A DNA stretch of 61,471 nt from the NCBI RefSeq assembly GCF_000711965.1, contig NZ_JONS01000024.1, forward strand, positions 1-61,471. The letters are read 5' to 3'. Shown here piece by piece: positions 44,870 through 52,732 of this stretch. This DNA is from Actinomyces israelii DSM 43320 (GTDB lineage Bacteria; Actinomycetota; Actinomycetes; Actinomycetales; Actinomycetaceae). Both the position numbers and the translations under genes were made by a program. Under the pieces are notes generated by a model. That model ran no database searches. It was not told the DNA's origin and saw only the letters and a program-made list of their open reading frames with translations. Position 1 is the first letter of the stretch, and every line of letters begins with the position of its first letter.

Positions 44870-45949
44870 TCAGATCGGGCTGACCGGCTGCGGCGCCGCG
44901 GAGTCGATGAGCTGAGGGGGTCCCAGCCGTGCCGTGAGGTCGGCCCAGACTCGGGACACCGCCAGGCCCCGCTGCGCCGTCGTGCGCTGGGAGGGCTCTG
45001 CGGCGATCTCCTCGCGCAGCCTCCGCAGCGCCGCGCCGACGGCGTCCGGCCACACCTGTGTGAAGACCTCCCGGTAGGTCCGGGTGCGCCAGTCGCCCAG
45101 CAGTCTCGTGCTGGCGGCGTCCAGCCGCGGGTTCGCAGGCCCGTCCAGCACCAGACGCCCCTCCTCGTCGCGGGGCGCATACATCCGGGGGTTCCACAGC
45201 ACCGGACCGTGGCTGTCGGCCAGAGTCAGCACCCCGCCCTCGAAGCCGAGCGCGAGCCGGTGCAGCAGCAGCGCGTGGTTGTCGCGGTCGGCCGGGTTGA
45301 TCTGGTTCTGCACCCGCAGGGCGACCGGCACGCCGGCGATCGCCGCCTGCACCGATTGGAAGGGCTGCTCGCTCCGGCAGGCGCGGGTCACCTCCGCATC
45401 AGCCGCCGTCGGTTCTGCGAAGGCCCACGGCCGTACACCGCCCAGCGCGCGACCGATCATGTCGAGCAGCGGGTACAGGACCTGACTGCTGCACGCCGCG
45501 TCGACGAACAGCACCGGCTGCTGCTCCCGCAGGCGCTGCGCCGCGGCCAGGAAGCAGCGCACGGGCTCGACGTCGGGGTAGAGCGTGCTCACATGGTGCA
45601 CGGCGCCGCCCTGCCGCGCGGCTCGCAAGCACTCGACGATCTCTGCGGGATGCAGCGGATGCTCCTGCAGCACGTGGATCCCCCGTCGCAGGAAGGCCTG
45701 AGCGATCTCCGCCCCGGGGCCCCCGTTGACGGCCGAGCCGATCACGACGCACGCCATATCGACGTCGTCGCCGACATCGGCGACCGATGTCAGCATCGGG
45801 ACGTCGTGCTGCTCGGCCAAGGCGCGAGTCGTGCGGCTCCCCCGGCCCAGGATGCCGGCCAGTGCCAGGTCCGGGTCGGAGCGGACCGCATCGAGATAGA
45901 TCCGCCCGAATGAGGTTCCGGCGACCACGACCTTCATCACGTCATTCAT
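44870..45949 (-). CDS. Thiazolinyl imide reductase (YbtU/Irp3/PchG-like)
   Basis: It reduces one thiazoline to thiazolidine with NADPH while the chain is carrier-bound. The 359-residue Gfo/Idh/MocA-type protein has VVVAGTSFGRIYL (Rossmann loop), QEHPLHP and STLYP. His97 and Tyr124 correspond to His101 and Tyr128, proposed acid residues of the Yersinia enzyme. LYPLLDMIGRALG and HGPVLWNP mark the C-terminal domain. An in-frame GTG at 45961 gives the exact Yersinia numbering; ATG 45949 is taken here. The gene is inverted relative to the rest of the cluster, convergent with NRPS-1 and 79 bp from NRPS-2, so it must have its own promoter. Confidence 0.92.
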   Translation of the reverse strand: MNDVMKVVVAGTSFGRIYLDAVRSDPDLALAGILGRGSRTTRALAEQHDVPMLTSVADVGDDVDMACVVIGSAVNGGPGAEIAQAFLRRGIHVLQEHPLHPAEIVECLRAARQGGAVHHVSTLYPDVEPVRCFLAAAQRLREQQPVLFVDAACSSQVLYPLLDMIGRALGGVRPWAFAEPTAADAEVTRACRSEQPFQSVQAAIAGVPVALRVQNQINPADRDNHALLLHRLALGFEGGVLTLADSHGPVLWNPRMYAPRDEEGRLVLDGPANPRLDAASTRLLGDWRTRTYREVFTQVWPDAVGAALRRLREEIAAEPSQRTTAQRGLAVSRVWADLTARLGPPQLIDSAAPQPVSPI

Positions 45950-46028
45950 CCCCAGGACCACTTCCCTCAGCGCGTCCTCCTGCGGACACGTCGCAAGGGT
46001 ACACCGAGCCGTTAGGAGCTCGTCCGCT

Positions 46029-49000
46029 ATGACAACCGATACATTCAGTCATGTCGATCCCGTTGATCCCGTCAGCCTGATCGCCGAGCTTGAGGACGCC
46101 GGGGTCGAGCTGTGGGAGGACAACGGCCGGATCCGGTTCAGAGGACCGAAGGGCGCGTTGACCGAGGCGCACAGGGCGGCGCTGCGCGCCGCCCGCGAGC
46201 AGGTGATCGTCGCGCTGCGCGAGGCGGCCGCCGCGGGGCAGGTGCACCCGGACCCGGATGGCCGCTACGAGCCCTTCCCGCTGACCGACGTCCAGTCGGC
46301 CTACCTGCTGGGACGCTACGATGCCTCCGGGCTGGGAGAAGTGGGCTGCCACAGCTTCGCCGAGGTTCATTACCCGGAGCTCGACCCGCAGCGGGCGGAA
46401 TATGCGTGGAACCGACTGATCAGACGGCACGACATGCTGCGCTGCGTGGTGTCTCCCGACGGCTACCAGCAGGTGCTGCCGGAAGTCGATGAATATAAGA
46501 TCCCCGTGATCGATCTGCGTGAGGCCCCAGCGGCGGAGCAGGCGCCCGCGTTGGCCGCCGTCCGGGCAGAGCTCGACCACAAGATGAGCGATCCGTCCAG
46601 CTGGCCGCTGTTCGACCTGAGGATCACCCGTACCCGCGAGGACGACATTCTCCACATCTCGTTCGACGGTCTGATCGCCGACTGGAGCAGCGCCGCGCTG
46701 CTCATGCGCGAGCTGGAAACGCTGGTCTCGGACCCGGATGCCGAGCTTCCGGAGCCGGCGATCACGTTCCGCGACTACATCCTCGCCGAGCGCCGGCTCC
46801 GGGACGGCGGCCGCTACCGCCGCGACCGGCGCTACTGGCTCGATCGCGTGGACTCCCTGCCCCCGGCGCCCGAGCTGAGCTACTCGCCCGCAGGAGACCG
46901 GGAGCCGCGATTCGTCCGACATCACCGGCGGCTGCCGTCCCCGCACTGGCAGGCCCTCTCAAGAGCCGCTCAACGGCACAGCATTACGCCGGCGGGCGCC
47001 GTCCTCGGCGCCTACGCCGCCGTGCTGCAGCGGTGGAGCAGGAGACCCGCGTTCACACTCAATCTGACGCTCCTGAACCGGCTCGACCTGCACCCCGACG
47101 TCCGGCTGCTCGTGGGCGACTTCACCTCGGTCAGCCTGCTCGCCGTCGACGACCCGGGCCATTCCTCGTTCGCCGACCAGGCTGCCGCGCTTCAGGGCCG
47201 CCTGGCCGACGACCTCGGCAGGAGGCTCTTCTCCGGCGTCGAGGTGCTGCGGGAGCTCGCGCGGCGCAGAGGCAGGGACGCGGCCGTCATGCCGGTCGTG
47301 TTCACCAGCGGCATCGGCGTCGGCCCGGCGGCGAGGACCGGTGCAGGCCAGCAGGGAGCCGGACTGACCCAGACGCCGCAGGTCACCCTCGATTGCCAGG
47401 TCACGGACGACGAGGACGGACTGCGGATCGACCTCGACACCCGCGCCGGGGCGCTGCCGGACGGACTCGTCGCGGATCTAGCCGACGCCCTGCTCGACCT
47501 CCTGACACGGCTCGGCGAGGACCCGGCCTGGGAGGAGCCCGTCAGCGGCCCCGACCTGGTCCCGCTGCCGCAGTGGCAGCAGACCGAGCGGCAGCAGGCC
47601 AACGCCACCGCGGCGCCGATCGGCTCGGCGCCGCTCCATGCGGCCGTGCTCGACCGGGCGTCGCGCACACCGGACGCGCCGGCGGTGATCTTCCCGGAGG
47701 GCGCGCTGACCTACGCCGAGCTCATCGGCTGGGCCGGGCGGGTCTCCGAGCAGCTGCGGGAGGCCGGGGTCCAGCCGGGCGACAGCGTCGGAATCGTCAT
47801 GGACAAGGGCGTCGAGCAGATCGTCGCGGTCCTGGCGGTGCTCCTCGCGGGCGGCGTCTACCTTCCGATCGATACCACCTCACCGCTCGCACGCCGGAAC
47901 CGGATGCTGCTGGCGGCGGGTGCACGCGTGTCACTCACGCAGAGCCGGATCGAGATCGACACCTCGGTGACGACTCCGATCACTGTGACGGCTCCCCACA
48001 CGGTCCCCCGAATCGCGGACGTCATCGACGCAGCACATGCCACCGCCCCCGACGCGCTCGCCTATGTGATCTTCACCTCCGGATCCACCGGCGATCCCAA
48101 AGGCGTGATGATCAGCCACGCGGCCGCCTGGAACACTGTCGCGGACATGAACGCCCGTTTCGGCGTGAGCGCCGCCGACCGGGTGCTCGGCGTGGCTCAG
48201 CTCGGCTTCGACCTGTCCGTGTTCGACATCTTCGGGCCACTGTCGGTGGGCGGTGCACTCGTTCTCCCCAAGGCGGAGCGGCGATCCGACCCCTCGCACT
48301 GGGCGAGCCTGGTGGCCGAGCACGGCGTCACGCTCTGGAACAGCGTCCCGGCCCAGATGCAGATGCTGGTGGACCACGTGCAGACCCGGCCGGACGCACT
48401 GGGGTCGTTGCGGCTCGTGCTGCTCTCCGGCGACTGGATTCCGGTGCCCCTGTCGGAACGAGTGCGTGCGCTGGCCCCCGAGTCCGTCCTCGTCGCTCTC
48501 GGCGGCGCCACCGAGGCGGCGATCTGGTCGATCCATTATGTGGTGGACAGGCCGGTGCCCGCCGGCGCCGCCGGCATCCCGTACGGCAGACCGCTGTCCA
48601 ACCAGGGCTTCAGAGCCATCGACACGGCGGGCCGGGACGCCCCTGTGTGGGCGCCCGGTGAGCTGTGCATCACCGGAGCGGGACTCGCCCGCGGCTACCT
48701 CAACGACCCCTCGCTCACCGCCGAGCGATTCCCCGACCTGGACGGCGAACGGACCTATCTCACAGGGGACCTGGGCCGCTACCTGCCCGGTGGGGACATC
48801 GAGTTCCTCGGACGTGAGGACACCCAGGTCAAGATCCGCGGGCACCGGATCGAGCTCGGCGAGGTAGAGGCGGTGCTGCGCGACGCGCCCGGGGTCCAGG
48901 ACGCCGTCGTCACCATCGCCCGGCATCCCTCCGGAGAGGGCATGCTGCTCGGCTTCGCTCAGCCGCAGCCGCGCGAGCCGGACCTCGAGGCCGTCCGACG

Positions 49001-51599
49001 GTATGCGGAGGCGGTCACTCGAACGGTTGATCGGACCGCGCCGCAGACGGAGCCGGAGGCCCTGGCCCGGTACGTCGGCTCGGTGCGCTCCGCCGCACTC
49101 GGGTCCCTGCTGAGCGCGCTCCAGGCCCGCGGACTGTTCCCCGCGGTCGGGTGCAGGCACACCATCGACGAGATCGTTGAGACTGTCCACCCGGCGGCGC
49201 AGTACCGGTGGCTGGTCCGACGCTGGGTGGATGCGCTCGTCGATAACGGAGTCCTGGAGCGCTCCGGATCCGGCTTCACTCTGGTGCGCCGGCTCGATGC
49301 GGACTGGGCGCAGGTGGCGCAGTCCGTCCGGTCCGGCCTGTGCACCCAGGGCCTCCTGGACTACCAGCTCGCGTGCGCGGAACACCTCCCGCAGCTGCTC
49401 AGCGGCGAGGCAAGTCCCAGTGAGCTCCTGTTCCCGCAGGGATCGGACAGCGACGACCCGTTGGAAATCGCCCACGCGATCTACCGCGACGACATCACCA
49501 TGCGCTGGCTCAACCAGGCCGTCGCCGTCGCCGCGCACCGTGCTGCGGCCAACCGGGCGGCAGGCGGCTCTGCGGGCTCTGCGGGCTCTGCGCCCGTGCG
49601 GGTGATCGAGGTCGGCGCGGGCACGGGATCGACGACGGAATCGGTGCTCCCGGTTCTCGCCGGATTCGACGTGGACTACCTCTTCACCGATATCTCCCCG
49701 CTGCTCCTGTCCGAAGCCGCCACCCGATTCGGCTCCCGGATCCGCACGGCGCGACTGGACCTGAACGAGGATCTGCGCGAGCAGGGCTATGCGCCCGCCA
49801 CCGCCGATATCGTCATCGCCGCCGGAGTGCTCGGCTCCACCCGGGATCCGGCGGACGCGCTCGCCCGGGCCGTGTCGATGCTCATGCCCGGCGGCGTCCT
49901 GGTGCTCACCGAGCCTGTCGCCCCGCAGCCGCAGATCCTCCTCACCCAGGGGTTCCTCATGACTCCGCACGACGGCGACCTCGACAACGGCGAGGTGCCG
50001 CTCCTGAGCGCCCCGGAGTGGCGGAAGACCATCGCCGGCGCGGACGCGCGGCTGATCGCCGAGCTGAGCGCTCCGGAACCGCTGGGGATGACGGCGTTCG
50101 TGCTCATGGCCGCACCGGGGCTGGCGCCGCTGCGGCCCGATGCGCTGATCGCCCGCCTGTCGGAGAACCTTCCCGACTACATGGTCCCCGCGCAGATCCA
50201 GGTCGTGCCCGAGATCCCCCTCACGAGAAACGGCAAGGTCGACCGTGCCGCCCTGGCCGGCTGGGCCGTGAGCCCGACCGCGAGCCTCGATGCGGCGGCA
50301 GACGGACCGGCCGACGAGCTCGAGGAACGGGTTGCGGCACTCTGGTCGAGCGCGCTGCGGCGAGACGGGCTCGGACGGCACGACAGCTTCTTCGATCTCG
50401 GCGCCGACTCGCTGATCATGGCGCGCGTCGCCGGCCGGATCAGGGAGGAGATCCCGGAGGCGGAGGCCGTTGAGTTCGATGTCCTGCTCCGGACCATGCT
50501 CAACGAACCGACCCTGGCCGCGCTGTGCGCGCTGATACGCACGCCGATGCGCCCGGATCCCGCTCCAGAGGCGTCCGCCGCGGAATCGGCGGCCGAGCAC
50601 AGGCGCCGTCCCGCGCCGGCCCGCCCCGAGGCGGGCGTCAGGGCGGAGGGCAGCAACGCGCTCCTGGTCCCGTTCGGCGACGGCGGCCAGGGGCCGCTCA
50701 GAGTCATCTTCCACGCCGCCCTGGGGACCCTGGACACCTTCCAGACACTGGGAGGGCTCCTGGCCGAGCAGCGGCTCGGTCCCGTTGTCGGCATCGCCGT
50801 CGCGGACTGGGACCAGTACTGCGCCCAGGACCCGGCGGAGCTCGTCTCCCGGCTGGCCGACGACTACACGGACAGACTGATGTCCCAGCCGGCGAACCAG
50901 TTCCAGCTGGTGGGTCACTCCCTCGGCGGGCTGCTGGCGGTGGAGGTGGCCCGCCGGATGCTGGAATCGGGCCTGCCGGTCGCCGACCTCACCCTGATCG
51001 ACAGCGTGCCGATGCTCGTGTCCACCGATGACGAGCTGGCTCTGGAGGCGGTGTTCGTCCCCAATCTCAGGCTCGACCCGGGCGAGGTGGTGCTGGGCGG
51101 CGTCGACTCCGCAGACGTATTCCGCGCCTTCATGCAGATCCAGGGGCAGAGCTCCGGCCACGTCCCGGCCGGGGCCCTCGCCGAGGTCGGCGGCGACCCG
51201 GGACTGGACGCGGTGGCCGCCGCCTTCGCCGAGCGCTCGGCCGTCCCGCAGGAGCGCCGTCTGGCCGCATACGCGCAGGCGGCCGCGGCGAAGGCGTCCA
51301 CCGACGTCGAGCCGGAGCTCGTCCCGGCCCTGTACCGGGTGTTCAGGCACAGTCTGCTGGGGTCCACCGTCGACCTGGACCCCTACCTGGGCAGTATGAC
51401 GCTGCTGCGCGCCTCGCAGCGCCAGTCCTTCGGGATCATCTCGGGAATGGAGGACCTGGCGGTCCCCTACTGGACGCGGACCTGTCTGGGGGAACTCACC
51501 GTGATCGACATTGACGGCCACCATCTCTCCTGCATCGAGGAACCGCATGTATTCCGGGTCGCAGAGCTTCTCGGGCGCGCTGTGAGGGCAGAGCAGTGA
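46029..51599 (+). CDS. NRPS-2: docking-Cy-A(MT)-PCP-TE (PchF-like)
   Basis: This is a 1856-residue terminal synthetase. Residues ~10-65 (LIAELEDAGVELWEDNGRIRF, GALTEAHRAALR) look like a TubC-type N-terminal docking domain. It is followed by Cy (about 78-520; DGLIADWSS near 213), A (from ~535; FTSGSTGDPKG near 679, LGGATEAAIW) with a methyltransferase-like insert (about 975-1370; EVGAGTGS near 1194), A10 LTRNGKVDR, PCP (LGADSL, Ser1461) and a type I thioesterase (about 1555-1856; GHSLGG, Ser1631). This is the PchF order. A 9-bp tandem repeat (GSAGSAGSA) lies just before the SAM motif. The stop overlaps the next start by four bases. Confidence 0.93.
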   Translation: MTTDTFSHVDPVDPVSLIAELEDAGVELWEDNGRIRFRGPKGALTEAHRAALRAAREQVIVALREAAAAGQVHPDPDGRYEPFPLTDVQSAYLLGRYDASGLGEVGCHSFAEVHYPELDPQRAEYAWNRLIRRHDMLRCVVSPDGYQQVLPEVDEYKIPVIDLREAPAAEQAPALAAVRAELDHKMSDPSSWPLFDLRITRTREDDILHISFDGLIADWSSAALLMRELETLVSDPDAELPEPAITFRDYILAERRLRDGGRYRRDRRYWLDRVDSLPPAPELSYSPAGDREPRFVRHHRRLPSPHWQALSRAAQRHSITPAGAVLGAYAAVLQRWSRRPAFTLNLTLLNRLDLHPDVRLLVGDFTSVSLLAVDDPGHSSFADQAAALQGRLADDLGRRLFSGVEVLRELARRRGRDAAVMPVVFTSGIGVGPAARTGAGQQGAGLTQTPQVTLDCQVTDDEDGLRIDLDTRAGALPDGLVADLADALLDLLTRLGEDPAWEEPVSGPDLVPLPQWQQTERQQANATAAPIGSAPLHAAVLDRASRTPDAPAVIFPEGALTYAELIGWAGRVSEQLREAGVQPGDSVGIVMDKGVEQIVAVLAVLLAGGVYLPIDTTSPLARRNRMLLAAGARVSLTQSRIEIDTSVTTPITVTAPHTVPRIADVIDAAHATAPDALAYVIFTSGSTGDPKGVMISHAAAWNTVADMNARFGVSAADRVLGVAQLGFDLSVFDIFGPLSVGGALVLPKAERRSDPSHWASLVAEHGVTLWNSVPAQMQMLVDHVQTRPDALGSLRLVLLSGDWIPVPLSERVRALAPESVLVALGGATEAAIWSIHYVVDRPVPAGAAGIPYGRPLSNQGFRAIDTAGRDAPVWAPGELCITGAGLARGYLNDPSLTAERFPDLDGERTYLTGDLGRYLPGGDIEFLGREDTQVKIRGHRIELGEVEAVLRDAPGVQDAVVTIARHPSGEGMLLGFAQPQPREPDLEAVRRYAEAVTRTVDRTAPQTEPEALARYVGSVRSAALGSLLSALQARGLFPAVGCRHTIDEIVETVHPAAQYRWLVRRWVDALVDNGVLERSGSGFTLVRRLDADWAQVAQSVRSGLCTQGLLDYQLACAEHLPQLLSGEASPSELLFPQGSDSDDPLEIAHAIYRDDITMRWLNQAVAVAAHRAAANRAAGGSAGSAGSAPVRVIEVGAGTGSTTESVLPVLAGFDVDYLFTDISPLLLSEAATRFGSRIRTARLDLNEDLREQGYAPATADIVIAAGVLGSTRDPADALARAVSMLMPGGVLVLTEPVAPQPQILLTQGFLMTPHDGDLDNGEVPLLSAPEWRKTIAGADARLIAELSAPEPLGMTAFVLMAAPGLAPLRPDALIARLSENLPDYMVPAQIQVVPEIPLTRNGKVDRAALAGWAVSPTASLDAAADGPADELEERVAALWSSALRRDGLGRHDSFFDLGADSLIMARVAGRIREEIPEAEAVEFDVLLRTMLNEPTLAALCALIRTPMRPDPAPEASAAESAAEHRRRPAPARPEAGVRAEGSNALLVPFGDGGQGPLRVIFHAALGTLDTFQTLGGLLAEQRLGPVVGIAVADWDQYCAQDPAELVSRLADDYTDRLMSQPANQFQLVGHSLGGLLAVEVARRMLESGLPVADLTLIDSVPMLVSTDDELALEAVFVPNLRLDPGEVVLGGVDSADVFRAFMQIQGQSSGHVPAGALAEVGGDPGLDAVAAAFAERSAVPQERRLAAYAQAAAAKASTDVEPELVPALYRVFRHSLLGSTVDLDPYLGSMTLLRASQRQSFGIISGMEDLAVPYWTRTCLGELTVIDIDGHHLSCIEEPHVFRVAELLGRAVRAEQ
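49566..49592. repeat. 9-bp tandem repeat (GGCTCTGCG), three units, in frame
   Basis: Three identical units encode Gly-Ser-Ala repeats a few residues before the SAM-binding loop of the methyltransferase insert in NRPS-2. Confidence 0.85.
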
Positions 51600-52732
51600 G
51601 CGATATCGCCGTCGGTGTGCTCGGCGCCTCCGGCGATGTCGGCACGCACGCCGCGCGGCTCCTGCACCGGGCGGGGGCGGACCCCATATGCCTCGGCAGC
51701 CGCGACATCCGCCGTGCGCGGCGGGTGCTCGCCCATGACCTCGACGGCGTCGGCTGCGCGATGGCGGTCGACGCCGCCGACGAGCGGTCCCTACTGAAGT
51801 TCGCGAGCAGGTGCCGGGTCCTGGTCAACGCGGCGGGCCCGTCGTGCGAGGTCGGCCGGCCGGTCGCGCGCGCAGCCCGCGCAGCCGGCGCCGACCTCGT
51901 CGATGCCGCCGGCGACGAACCGCTGCACGCATTCCTGACAGGGCCGGGCGGAGACCCGCCGGCCGAGAAAGGGCGCATCGATGTCCTGTCGTGCGGCATG
52001 CAGCCCGGGCTGACGGGGATCCTGCCCCGGTTGCTGGCCTCACCCCTGGAGCGCGCGGTGTCGCTCGTCGTGTGGTTCGCCGTCGTCGACCTGTTCACCC
52101 GGGCCGCGGCGGAGGACTACCTCGAAGGGACCGCCCGGAAGCTGACCGAGCCGCTGGCGGCCTGGCGCAACGGGCGACGGGTTCCGCGCGCCATGCGCCG
52201 CTCGTCGGACCCGGTCGCCGTGCCGGGCATCGATGGGCTCTTCACCGACCTTCCCGTGCTGACGACCGAGGCGGAGCGTCTGGCGACCCAGCTGGAGCTG
52301 GTCGATGGCACGTGGCACACGCTCATGGCGCAGGGGCGGGTCGCAGGCGTCCTCGACCGGCTGCACGCGCTGGAGCGCGGCGAGGCCCGTGAGGCGCTGT
52401 GCCTGGCCAGCAGGATCGACATGTCGGCCCGCAGGCCGGCGGCCGCGCTGCTGGCCGAGGTGCGCGGCCCCGGCGGCGCCCGGGGCGAGCCGCCGCGCAT
52501 TCGCAGCGGGCTGCTCCGCGGACCGGGAACGGGCGCGCTCGCGGGGGCCGCGACAGCGGCCGCGGCACAGGCGGTGCTCGCCGGTGAGGTTCCGCCGGGC
52601 CTGCACTACGCCGCGGAGATACTCGATCCCGCACGCACCATCGACCGCGTGTGCGCGGCTCCAGGTGTCGAGGTCCGCGTCGTCGACGGCCCCGTTGAGC
52701 TGGTGGATCCCGCTGAGGAGGGGGAGCTGTGA
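51596..52732 (+). CDS. Saccharopine dehydrogenase-like NAD(P)-dependent oxidoreductase
   Basis: The 378-residue protein starts with a Rossmann fold (VGVLGASGDVGTHAARLL). NAAGPSCEVGRPVARAARAAGADLVDAAGD follows, the pattern of saccharopine-dehydrogenase-like reductases. CGMQPGLTGILP marks the substrate domain. Its job in the pathway is unclear: it could reduce an imine or thioester-derived aldehyde. Its C-terminus is PAEEGEL, and the last five residues match those of NRPS-1, so it may dock onto NRPS-2. GTG at 51596 overlaps the NRPS-2 stop. Its 3' end also supplies the GAGGAGG site for the next gene. Confidence 0.75.
   Translation: MSDIAVGVLGASGDVGTHAARLLHRAGADPICLGSRDIRRARRVLAHDLDGVGCAMAVDAADERSLLKFASRCRVLVNAAGPSCEVGRPVARAARAAGADLVDAAGDEPLHAFLTGPGGDPPAEKGRIDVLSCGMQPGLTGILPRLLASPLERAVSLVVWFAVVDLFTRAAAEDYLEGTARKLTEPLAAWRNGRRVPRAMRRSSDPVAVPGIDGLFTDLPVLTTEAERLATQLELVDGTWHTLMAQGRVAGVLDRLHALERGEAREALCLASRIDMSARRPAAALLAEVRGPGGARGEPPRIRSGLLRGPGTGALAGAATAAAAQAVLAGEVPPGLHYAAEILDPARTIDRVCAAPGVEVRVVDGPVELVDPAEEGEL

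Noticed and set aside
47931..51548. Long minus-strand reading frame opposite NRPS-2
   Set aside because: Same codon-bias shadow; sequence is Arg/Gly/His-rich without domains.
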